DNA from: Flavobacteriaceae bacterium
Lineage (GTDB): Bacteria > Bacteroidota > Bacteroidia > Flavobacteriales > Flavobacteriaceae
Assembly: GCA_947482805.1 (NCBI GenBank)
Contig: CANKLK010000129.1
Coordinates: 1 to 5,923 of the forward strand
Length of the DNA stretch: 5,923 nt
Direction: 5' to 3'
Notes under the pieces: generated by a model
Databases searched by the model: none
Told to the model about the DNA's origin: nothing
Seen by the model: only the letters and a program-made list of their open reading frames with translations
Shown: one piece after another, positions 1 to 5,715 of the stretch
Layout of the letters: each line of letters opens with the position of its first letter
Numbering within the stretch: position 1 is the stretch's first letter
Made by a program: the position numbers and the translations under genes

Positions 1-10
1 ATAAAAAAGA

Positions 11-40
11 AAAAAACCCGACACTTTCGTATCGGGTTTT
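11..40 (-). terminator. Intrinsic terminator after tRNA-Asn
   Basis: On the minus strand an 8-bp stem (CCCGATAC pairing with GTGTCGGG, including one T-G wobble) closes a GAAA tetraloop at plus positions 17-36. A T-rich run follows, seven Ts, a C, then six Ts. The hairpin begins 10 bases beyond the tRNA discriminator base, so it should end the tRNA transcript. The opposite strand also has a short T run, so some termination from the left is possible. Confidence 0.9.
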
Positions 41-46
41 GTTTTG

Positions 47-120
47 CTCCCCCTCTTGGGCTCGAACCAAGGACCCTCTGATTAACAGTCAGATGCTCTA
101 ACCAACTGAGCTAAGGAGGA
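47..120 (-). tRNA. tRNA-Asn (anticodon GTT)
   Basis: Reading the minus strand from 120 to 47 gives a full 74-nt cloverleaf. The acceptor stem is TCCTCCT with AGGGGGA (one T-G wobble). The D arm is GCTC/GAGC around AGTTGGTTA, the anticodon stem is TCTGA/TCAGA with loop CTGTTAA (anticodon GTT), and the T arm is CTTGG/CCAAG with loop TTCGAGC. The discriminator base is G, as is usual for tRNA-Asn. The 3' CCA is not encoded (the sequence continues CAAAAC), so it must be added by the CCA-adding enzyme. It reads as a single tRNA gene with its own terminator. No integrase gene or tRNA-end duplication that would mark an attachment site is visible in the window. Confidence 0.97.
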
Positions 121-191
121 AGGCGTGTTTCAAAAGTCTTTCACCGATTGTACAAACTATGTGCAAACCAAAACCTGGTTTTAAAAATAGG

Positions 192-224
192 TTTGTTGTA
201 CTTGATCCAAATGTATTACATTTT
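192..224 (+). promoter_or_regulatory. Possible plus-strand promoter facing the structured block
   Basis: TTTG at 192-195 lies 21 bases before TACATTTT at 217-224, which matches the Bacteroidota consensus TAnnTTTG at all but the last base. Initiation would be near 230, just before the first pairing segments of the structured block. The sequence is AT-rich, so chance matches are likely. Support is spacing and consensus only. Confidence 0.27.
208..215 (-). promoter_or_regulatory. Possible -7 element for the tRNA-Asn transcript
   Basis: The minus strand reads TACATTTG here, a perfect match to TAnnTTTG. It lies about 88 bases upstream of the tRNA 5' end, so the primary transcript would carry a leader of roughly 80 nt. 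The nearest upstream TTTG is only 15 bases away, shorter than the usual 17-21, so the -33 part is weak. It abuts the oppositely directed candidate at 192-224 within an imperfect palindrome (AAATGTATTACATTT). Confidence 0.3.
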
Positions 225-250
225 TCAAAACAAAAAAAGAGAAAAAAGAA

Positions 251-747
251 AGTGCTACAAATTGAGGAAATGACTTACGAGAATGGAGTGAAGAATGAAC
301 GACTGAAGTAAGGAATGCACTCTAAATTTGCTGCCCTTTTTTCTGTTATGAAGGAACATGGCAGGTTGGTTTAACGCCCAGCTGTACCGCAGAAAAATGG
401 AATTTATGGAATTTTTCGAGGAACAAGATGCGGTGTTGCGGCAAATGACTAGCAGCCTAAGGATGGGAACAAAACGTAGCTTTAGCGAAGTGATGTGAAG
501 TTCTTAGAGCGTTTCGTTGGGGAAGATATTAACCACAGCGAAGCGTTCCATAAGAATAATGCACAATGGAATGGAGCAAACCCCAACTGCTAGTCATAAG
601 AGCAACCGCTGAAACAATATAGAGCGAGAGACAACAATACTGCTGAATGCAGAGCAACGAAATGAAGCTGTATGTTGGATTAAGTAGCTCTTACGAACGC
701 AATGAGTGCGCGTGTGAAGATTGGGAGAGTAGAAAGCAAAAAAGGGC
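251..747. ncRNA. Candidate large structured non-coding RNA, unrecognised
   Basis: No protein gene explains this stretch, but it is full of nested complementary segments (plus coordinates). The core is 445-455 with 587-597 (11 bp, perfect). Inside it are 468-476 with 510-518 (9 bp, one mismatch), 519-522 with 581-584 (GGGG/CCCC) and 544-551 with 566-573 (8 bp, one wobble). To the right, stacked on the core, 597-603 pairs with 687-693 (7 bp) around 632-640 with 670-677 (one bulge). To the left, 386-391 pairs with 429-434 and 392-398 with 411-417. Bases 333-342 (GCCCTTTTTT) are complementary to 738-747 and could close the whole domain. Weaker 5' pairings are 251-255/317-321 and 274-278/308-312. 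The sequence is less AT-rich than the flanking genes. I do not recognise a family; tmRNA, RNase P and group II intron hallmarks were not seen. The strand is unresolved: one wobble favours plus (545-572), while one plus-strand A-C mismatch would be a wobble on minus (471-515). A decayed structured repeat is the main alternative. Confidence 0.42.
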
Positions 748-770
748 TGTTATTTTTCATAACTGCCCTT
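738..770 (-). terminator. Intrinsic terminator at the end of the four-gene cluster
   Basis: Plus positions 742-753 and 759-770 pair over 12 positions with one central mismatch (AAGGGC, mismatch, GTTAT on the left arm) around a 5-base loop. On the minus strand the hairpin is followed by six Ts (738-743), a good intrinsic terminator. It lies about 160 bases beyond the last stop codon of the cluster (929), the first strong terminator met there. On the plus strand the following sequence (AGTTTTGATTT) is a poor T run. The left arm overlaps the proposed closing helix of the structured block. Confidence 0.75.
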
Positions 771-928
771 AGTTTTGATTTCAAGTGGTCTGTGGAATGG
801 AAGCTTGTAAAAGCGACTGGAACAGCCCAACGTAACAAAGCAAACGATTGGAGAGAGACCTTTTGATTGCCTTTTATTCGTTTAAATGGCTGAACCCATC
901 TAATTACTATTAAATATTCAATCAAAAA
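771..928 (-). other. Non-coding stretch, probable 3' untranslated region of the cluster
   Basis: This lies between the last stop codon and the terminator. A minus-strand frame of 81 codons (680-925) crosses it, but that frame runs straight through the terminator hairpin and has no recognisable protein features, so I treat it as non-coding. A 6-bp inverted repeat, AAACGA at 842-847 with TCGTTT at 877-882, is the only structure seen. Confidence 0.4.
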
Positions 929-1318
929 TTAATAAGAAGTAAAAACATAATGACCCCCAAAAGCACCAGTAGCTACAAAACTAAAAGTAGAAGCAGTTAG
1001 GGTTTCAATAGTAAGTATAGCATCTGTGATACCCAAGCTTGGATCATATTTAAGAACTATAGTATTTCCATTTCTTGTAAAAGTTTCATATTCAGGAAGA
1101 ATGTAGTTACAATTATTACTTGAAGGATAAACATAATGTCTGAAAATATTTGGGGCTAAAAATTCATAATAATCTCTATTCCCATTACTACAATGATATC
1201 TATTTTCATACCATTTTCGCATTAAGAGTGTATTATCATCAGAAGAATTATTACTACTCCCAGAAGAACAACCATAAACTAAAGCTATTCCTAAAATGAG
1301 TGTAAATAATTTTTTCAT
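929..1318 (-). CDS. Small lipoprotein, lipocalin-like fold suspected
   Basis: The product is 129 residues long. The start at 1318 is chosen because it gives a complete signal peptide (MKKLFTLILG IALVYGC) with a signal-peptidase II lipobox, Cys17 being the lipidated residue. An in-frame ATG 33 bases upstream (1351) would put a charged stretch in front of it. After Cys17 comes a Ser/Asn/Asp-rich linker to about residue 30. A compact, aromatic-rich, probably all-beta domain then follows, with Trp36 in an LLMRKWYE segment, alternating strands around residues 49-63 and 76-117, and two cysteines (43 and 70) that could form a disulfide. The leading K-W and a later NGNTIVL strand recall lipocalin-like lipoproteins common in Bacteroidota; this is a resemblance only. 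The mature end is a probable membrane-anchored periplasmic or surface domain. It is the last gene of the cluster, with a 59-base gap from the previous stop codon that contains a weak hairpin. Ligand and function are unknown. Confidence 0.82.
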   Translation of the reverse strand: MKKLFTLILGIALVYGCSSGSSNNSSDDNTLLMRKWYENRYHCSNGNRDYYEFLAPNIFRHYVYPSSNNCNYILPEYETFTRNGNTIVLKYDPSLGITDAILTIETLTASTFSFVATGAFGGHYVFTSY

Positions 1319-1349
1319 AGTTGTTAAATTATAAATTTTATTACGAAAC

Positions 1350-1374
1350 AAAAAGAACTCCCGATGAGAGACCT
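1350..1374 (-). terminator. Weak hairpin plus T run between the two lipoprotein genes
   Basis: On the minus strand CTCTC (1366-1370) pairs with GGGAG (1358-1362) around an ATC loop, with partial extension outward, followed by TTCTTTTTG. The stem is short and has one wobble, so it may terminate only part of the transcripts and lower expression of the last lipoprotein. It starts 4 bases after the stop codon of the upstream gene. Confidence 0.42.
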
Positions 1375-1377
1375 ATT

Positions 1378-1851
1378 TTATTGTAGTGTATAAGCAAAAT
1401 TAGAAACAACAGCGATATCTTTCCATCCAGCACCTGATGATCTTGATGATTCAGTTACCGATTTAGTTAATATACCATCTAAATATAGGTTGAATTTTAT
1501 TGTCCCACCATTTAGTATGTAAAAACCCCAAGTAGGCTGTGATTCTTTGGTCATTTTTAAACTTAAATTAAGCGGGCGGTTTGTATTTGTTAAGTTAAAA
1601 GTTTTACTCCAATTTCTAAAATCATTTGGATATTCTGAAGTTTCAATTTGCTGTTGACCTGCACTGTTAGTGTATGTTATAGTTATTGAGTTGTTGTTTG
1701 GAAAGTAATCTGTGCGCACGTTGGAGGATGCTATTATTTCCCATTTAACATTTACTGTGGATGAATTTGCTCCTGTTTGATTGTTAGTTTCATTTGTTGA
1801 ACAAGAATAAACTAGAGTTATTCCTAAAATGAGAGTGATTAATTTTTTCAT
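1378..1851 (-). CDS. Small lipoprotein with MmpS-like beta domain
   Basis: The product is 157 residues long. The N-terminus MKKLITLILG ITLVYSC is a lipoprotein signal with Cys17 as the acylation site, followed by a Ser/Thr/Asn-rich linker to about residue 32. The rest appears to be one beta-sandwich domain: a strand at VNVKWEII (33-40), SITITYTNSAG (55-65), a polar segment ending in WSKTF (81-85), LNLSLKM (94-100), and a KFNLYLDGILTKS hairpin (119-131). The order (K-W/Y-E strand, tYtNsaG, WsKtF, iyldGkl.kS) matches small MmpS-like periplasmic lipoproteins found in Bacteroidota and actinobacteria. That family has no known enzymatic role; in mycobacteria its members support membrane transporters, but no transporter is encoded here. 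It starts 42 bases after the BspA-like gene. Its signal peptide is nearly identical, in protein and DNA, to that of the next gene, while the mature parts are unrelated. Confidence 0.87.
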   Translation of the reverse strand: MKKLITLILGITLVYSCSTNETNNQTGANSSTVNVKWEIIASSNVRTDYFPNNNSITITYTNSAGQQQIETSEYPNDFRNWSKTFNLTNTNRPLNLSLKMTKESQPTWGFYILNGGTIKFNLYLDGILTKSVTESSRSSGAGWKDIAVVSNFAYTLQ

Positions 1852-1866
1852 GTGTTATTGATTTTA

Positions 1867-1885
1867 AACAACTGTTTTAGTTGCT
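1867..1885 (-). terminator. AT-rich hairpin before the MmpS-like gene
   Basis: On the minus strand AGCAACT (1879-1885) pairs with AGTTGTT (1867-1873) around a 5-base loop, with one wobble, followed by TTTAAAAT. The stem is AT-rich and the T run is interrupted, so it is at best a partial terminator or a transcript-stabilising hairpin at the end of the T9SS gene pair. Confidence 0.28.
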
Positions 1886-1893
1886 TGGATTAT

Positions 1894-3192
1894 TTACTCT
1901 TTTATAAACTTGTTTGCGCTGTTGCCAGAAATTTTTAGGTAATAAATCCCTTTAGATAATTGCTCTACATTTATGGTGGTGTCAACATCATTTAGTTTCC
2001 CATTTAAAACCACTCTTCCTAAACCATCAATTATAGTATATGTTTGATTGATGAGATTGTGGTCTGTTTTTACATTTAAGACACTTATTACAGGGTTAGG
2101 ATATAGTTTTAAAGTATTGGTTTCAAATTCACCGGTGTCTAATACACAATTCAACCCCGCATCTGTAATTGTCCAACCATAGGTGCTTATTATAGCACTT
2201 CGAGCGGAAGCACCATTGCAATAATTAGAATTGCCTCCCGAAAATGGCACATTTGGTTTTAAAGGAGTTTCATTTGGACCTATAGTTGACCAACCTATTA
2301 GTAGCGCATCATAATTAGCAAGAGAAAGACCTGAATTGTAAAACATTTCATTCATATTAGTTACATTGCTCACATTCCAAGAACCAATATTTTGGTTAAA
2401 GGCAATAGCTTTATAAAACATCTGATTCATATCAGTTACATTACTCACATTCCAAGAACCAATGGGTTGGTTAAATACTGTATTATAGCCAAACATAGCC
2501 GCCATAATAGTCACATTACTCACATTCCAAGAACTAATAGGTTGGTTAAATACCATACCCACGCCACCAAACATTTGCATCATATTAGTTACATTGCTCA
2601 CATTCCAAGAACCAATATTTTGGTTAAAGGCTTTAGCCGAAGCAAACATTTCATTCATATTAGTCACATTGCTCACATTCCAAGAACCAATAGGTTGGTT
2701 AAATGCTAAGGCTTGAATAAACATATCTTGCATATAAGTTACATTACTCACATTCCAAGAACCAATGGGTTGGTTAAATACTGTAGCCCCAATAAACATA
2801 GCCCTCATATCCGTTACATTACTCACATCCCAAGAACCAATAGGTTGGTTAAATGCAGTAGCTTGACTAAACAAATATTGCATATTAGTTACAAGAGTTG
2901 TTACTATATTATTAAAAGGGATTGGTGTTGTAGTACTCGGTCTTGTAAAATAAGTTATGCCCGATTGAATATTTTTAGCATAATTAGTTATATTGCTTTT
3001 AGTTGTATTATTGACAATGGCAAACCATTCCATTCCTGTTCCTCTTGGGTTAGCTTGAACAAAATAGGGTGATGGAACTGTAGTTCCTGTCCATTTAACG
3101 GTAACACCATTTGCATCTAATACAACCGTTTGTGAATGGATAGTTTGAGCGGTTGTAATCAGTAAAATAAATAGAAGTAGAATTCTTTTCAT
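1894..3192 (-). CDS. BspA-type leucine-rich-repeat surface protein with T9SS type A sorting domain
   Basis: The product is 432 residues long. Residues 1-21 are a Sec signal peptide (MKRILLLFIL LITTAQTIHS Q). An N-terminal beta region (22-95) leads into seven tandem 25-residue repeats (114-289) with consensus FNQPIGSWNVSNVT-xM-xxMF, plus a degenerate first unit ending VTNMQYLF (about 102-108). This is the DUF285/BspA-type leucine-rich-repeat pattern. A cap follows (290-349: ANYDALLIGW, GGNSNYCNGASA, YGWTITDAGLNC) with cysteines 324 and 349. The C-terminus (about 355-432) is a T9SS type A sorting domain with the LKLYPNP motif, a GLGRVV strand and the GIYYLKI strand. The expected route is Sec export, T9SS translocation, then removal of the sorting domain with release or anchoring at the cell surface. 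BspA-type repeats usually mediate binding to other cells or matrix, but the ligand here is unknown. The gene starts 8 bases after the NHL-repeat gene stops, so the two are almost certainly co-transcribed. Repeat DNA is strongly conserved, suggesting recent unit expansion. Confidence 0.95.
   Translation of the reverse strand: MKRILLLFILLITTAQTIHSQTVVLDANGVTVKWTGTTVPSPYFVQANPRGTGMEWFAIVNNTTKSNITNYAKNIQSGITYFTRPSTTTPIPFNNIVTTLVTNMQYLFSQATAFNQPIGSWDVSNVTDMRAMFIGATVFNQPIGSWNVSNVTYMQDMFIQALAFNQPIGSWNVSNVTNMNEMFASAKAFNQNIGSWNVSNVTNMMQMFGGVGMVFNQPISSWNVSNVTIMAAMFGYNTVFNQPIGSWNVSNVTDMNQMFYKAIAFNQNIGSWNVSNVTNMNEMFYNSGLSLANYDALLIGWSTIGPNETPLKPNVPFSGGNSNYCNGASARSAIISTYGWTITDAGLNCVLDTGEFETNTLKLYPNPVISVLNVKTDHNLINQTYTIIDGLGRVVLNGKLNDVDTTINVEQLSKGIYYLKISGNSANKFIKE
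2326..2853 (-). repeat. Seven tandem 75-bp repeats encoding the leucine-rich units
   Basis: Seven in-frame units of 75 bp (one of 78 bp, the fourth in reading order, residues 189-214) lie inside the BspA-like gene. The half encoding IGSWNVSNVT is nearly invariant at DNA level, while the half encoding the xMxxMF segment and its linker varies. Units four and seven share FNQNIGSW with the same codons; units two and six share the DNA around the preceding VFNQPIG. The pattern suggests duplications of more than one unit plus gene conversion. Copy-number change by slippage or recombination would keep the frame. Confidence 0.95.
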
Positions 3193-3200
3193 AAAAAAAG

Positions 3201-5339
3201 TTATTGTTGAATTATAATTTTCTTAGTGCCTAACAAGCTATTTGAACTATCGTATATTTTTACAAGATAAATTCCTAGTTCTTTTATGTTGCTTAGCTGA
3301 ATTATATTTTGTTGAGAATTTAATGTTCCATTTTGAACTTCTTGACCTAACGTATTTAATATTTTATAATTACCCCCAATTACATTTAAATTAGTACCAA
3401 AATCAATAGTAATTTGATCTTTAGCTGGGTTGGGGAATAAATTGATTTCATTATTCGTAAATGCGTTTTGATTAGTTTCGAGAGCTTGATCCGTTACACC
3501 ATAAATTAGATGGCGGCTTATTGCCAAAAGATTGTTAGCATTTGAAATTAAACCGCCTGTTCCACCACCTCCTCCACTTACTAAATAAACTTCATCATTA
3601 GCAGTGATTTTATACATTCTTGAAAAATCATTAAAATAAACATTACCACCATTAAAAACAATGCTATTGGGTCGGTTGAAAATAATAATTGTTGATGAAC
3701 CTAGAGTTGAAACTAACCCACTAGGTGTTATTTTACGAATTCTATTATTTCCTGAATCTGCAACATATATATTTCCTAGTGGATCAATGCAAAGTCCACT
3801 TGGATTATTAAATCTTGCTACTGTTCCAAATCCATTAATATATCCAGAACTCCAATCTCCTGCAAAGATTGAAACAATGCCCAAAGGGGTTATTTTTTGT
3901 ATTAAATTATAAGTCGTTACATAGACATTTCCATTTTGATCTACCACGATACCACCATCAACAGAACTATTATCATAAATAGTAAGATTTGGATTACTTT
4001 GTGGAAAACTAGAAACATCTCCATTTTGAGATATTTTTCTTATGCTTCTATAAAACAGTGGGTCTCCTCCAAGATTACTTTTTGTTAATGTATAAATATT
4101 GTTGTTTGAATCGACAAACATACGACGAGGTTTATCTAATAAAGCTTGATTAGCATTTCCGTTATTAAATCCTTCAATAGATCCTACTAAAGTTGAAACA
4201 ACACCATTAGGTGTTATTTTACGAATTCTATTATTTTCCTTATCAGCTATATAAATATTTCCATTAGAATCTTTTCCTAACCCATTTGGTGAATTAAAGT
4301 GAGCTTTATTTATTTCTCCTTGGCCATCTATTAACCCTGGGCACGTTTCTCCTGCAAAATTATTTGGTATACCCCCTGAAGTTAGTTTTGCTATTCTATT
4401 ATTATTTACATCAGCAATAAAAATTTCGTTGTTATTATTTACACATAAACCAAGTGGATTATATAATAAACCGCTACCGTTTTGCACTTCAAATGTTACA
4501 TAACCATTTGGAGTTATTTTTCTAACTTCTCCAATACGACCGAGAGTAACAAGTAATCCATTATTAGGATATCCAGGATTGGGATGATTTGTATAGAAAT
4601 TTATTGTAAGGTAAATATTTCCCATTCTATCTAACGCTATTCCCCAAGGCTTAGCATTTGCATTAAATGTACTAATTAATTGCCCGCTTGCACTTATTTT
4701 AGAAATGAAGATAGAATTACTATCAGCAACATAAAGGTTTCCTAAAGAGTCTATTGCAACACCAATAGGTTTAAATAAATATCCAGTAGTATAAACCGTT
4801 GATACTAAACCACTAGGGGTAATTTTTCTGATACTTCCGAATATTGTTTGAGATACATTATCATATGCGCTGTCTGCGACATAAATATTTCCAGATGCAT
4901 CAATAGTTAAACCAAAGGGAAAATCAAATTTTGCAGCAGTACCAATACCATTGGCATAACCTTGGCTCGATCCAGCAAAAGTTGATACAACACCAGTGGG
5001 TGTGATCTTTTGAATCCTATGATTTTCAGGATCTGATACATAAATATTCCCACTTTGATCTACAACTATTCCAAAAGGTTTATTAATACCTGAACTTGAA
5101 ATAGTAGTAACTAAATTTCCATTTGGAGAAATTTTTCTAATACTATTATTATTTGTATCAGCTACATAAAGATATCCATTCGAATCGGTTGTGATTCCAC
5201 GAGGACGATCGAAAGTAGCGAAATTTCCTGTAATTCCCTCTGACATGCCTGGTTCACAAGATCCTACAAAAACTCCTGAATATTGTGCATTACAAAAAGA
5301 AGCAATTCCAATTAATATGAATGTTATTATTTTTTTCAT
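3201..5339 (-). CDS. Secreted NHL-repeat beta-propeller protein with T9SS type A sorting domain
   Basis: The product is 712 residues long. The start at 5339 gives a clean Sec signal peptide (MKKIITFILI GIASFCNA, cleavage near residue 18). An in-frame ATG at 5363 is rejected because it lies inside the promoter. Residues 45-580 hold about eleven NHL-type blades of the form KPxGIxxDxxGNIYVADxxN-xRIRKITPxG, starting near 45, 87, 140, 190, 230, 294, 350, 403, 461, 512 and 556. Blades three, five and eight carry insertions in the loop before the last strand (for example a Pro/Asn-rich one at about 247-270). FAG motifs (121, 328, 492) precede some blades. After a Gly-rich linker (588-597), residues 630-712 form the type A sorting domain (INLFPNPAKD, LNTLGQEV, GIYLVKI, KKIIIQQ). 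Eleven blades exceed one normal propeller, so two propellers are likely. NHL propellers bind proteins, glycans or nucleic acids, and no catalytic residues are evident. It is the first gene of the cluster, with a promoter directly upstream. Confidence 0.95.
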   Translation of the reverse strand: MKKIITFILIGIASFCNAQYSGVFVGSCEPGMSEGITGNFATFDRPRGITTDSNGYLYVADTNNNSIRKISPNGNLVTTISSSGINKPFGIVVDQSGNIYVSDPENHRIQKITPTGVVSTFAGSSQGYANGIGTAAKFDFPFGLTIDASGNIYVADSAYDNVSQTIFGSIRKITPSGLVSTVYTTGYLFKPIGVAIDSLGNLYVADSNSIFISKISASGQLISTFNANAKPWGIALDRMGNIYLTINFYTNHPNPGYPNNGLLVTLGRIGEVRKITPNGYVTFEVQNGSGLLYNPLGLCVNNNNEIFIADVNNNRIAKLTSGGIPNNFAGETCPGLIDGQGEINKAHFNSPNGLGKDSNGNIYIADKENNRIRKITPNGVVSTLVGSIEGFNNGNANQALLDKPRRMFVDSNNNIYTLTKSNLGGDPLFYRSIRKISQNGDVSSFPQSNPNLTIYDNSSVDGGIVVDQNGNVYVTTYNLIQKITPLGIVSIFAGDWSSGYINGFGTVARFNNPSGLCIDPLGNIYVADSGNNRIRKITPSGLVSTLGSSTIIIFNRPNSIVFNGGNVYFNDFSRMYKITANDEVYLVSGGGGGTGGLISNANNLLAISRHLIYGVTDQALETNQNAFTNNEINLFPNPAKDQITIDFGTNLNVIGGNYKILNTLGQEVQNGTLNSQQNIIQLSNIKELGIYLVKIYDSSNSLLGTKKIIIQQ

Positions 5340-5360
5340 GTTTTCCTTGTTTAAACTCCT

Positions 5361-5368
5361 CAAATGTA
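5361..5368 (-). promoter_or_regulatory. Promoter -7 element of the four-gene cluster
   Basis: The minus strand reads TACATTTG, a perfect match to the TAnnTTTG element of Bacteroidota. It ends 21 bases before the ATG at 5339, giving a 5' leader of about 15 nt that contains AAGGA close to the start codon. A -33 TTTG is not clear; TTC about 20 bases upstream is the nearest candidate. The element excludes the longer reading of the NHL-repeat gene. Confidence 0.6.
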
Positions 5369-5715
5369 GTAAACTATTTTAACATATTGAAGCTTCCTAA
5401 GATGCTTTTATTTCTGTTTTTAGTTAACGTATGTATTTCGTTATTAAACGTTTGGAATATTAAACCAGGGGGATGTGCCCAACATGAAACTTTAGACTGG
5501 GGGGTTTGGTGGGGATGGGTCTACAATCATACGCACACACTAAAATAATCAAGCTGGTTAGAAATTTTGGAAAATAATATTTTTGGTTAAGTAGAGAAAT
5601 TAAACAAAAAGAGCAACTTAATGCCATATTAATATTTATAGCTTCGAGATTTGGTTTTTGATTTAAAAGGATGATTTAGGAGGTGATGTGCATGCATCAA
5701 CTTGTACACCAATAT
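5369..5715. other. Intergenic stretch with a G-rich island, no convincing gene
   Basis: About 350 bases lie between the cluster promoter and the end of the nuclease-like gene. Most is AT-rich and featureless. Positions 5468-5519 are an exception, with plus-strand G runs of 5, 6, 2, 4 and 3. A plus-strand frame at 5402-5548 would encode a 48-residue peptide with a hydrophobic start and a Trp-rich end, but no promoter or ribosome-binding site supports it. A small inverted repeat (TGATG, 6-base loop, CATCA) near 5684-5699 lies just beyond the nuclease-like gene but has no T run. Confidence 0.4.

Noticed and set aside
47..120. tRNA-Asn as an attachment site of an integrated element
   Set aside because: No second copy of the tRNA 3' end and no integrase are seen in the window.
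251..747. tmRNA, RNase P RNA or group II intron as the identity of the structured block
   Set aside because: I could not find a tRNA-like end pair, the RNase P conserved core, or a domain V hairpin, and no reverse transcriptase lies nearby. A covariance-model search would settle this.
680..925. Minus-strand open frame of 81 codons
   Set aside because: It runs through the terminator hairpin at 738-770, has no signal, domain or typical composition, and overlaps the structured block. A chance open frame is more likely.
1319..1351. Longer start for the last lipoprotein (ATG at 1351)
   Set aside because: It would place 11 residues, including charged ones, before a perfect lipoprotein signal; the neighbouring paralogous signal starts at the equivalent MKKL.
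2326..2853. Regular repeats as a CRISPR array
   Set aside because: The units are contiguous, in frame, 75 bp and encode a known protein repeat; there are no unique spacers.
2392..3072. Two plus-strand open frames opposite the leucine-rich repeats
   Set aside because: They are the antisense reading of the 75-bp repeats; an in-frame periodic sequence keeps one antisense frame free of stops. Their repeated HIPRTN pattern mirrors the sense repeat.
3661..3912. Plus-strand open frame inside the NHL-repeat gene
   Set aside because: It is the antisense shadow of a well-supported gene, with no start context or domain.
5340..5363. Longer start for the NHL-repeat protein (ATG at 5363)
   Set aside because: It overlaps the TACATTTG promoter element and puts MRSLNKEN before a clean Sec signal that begins MKK.
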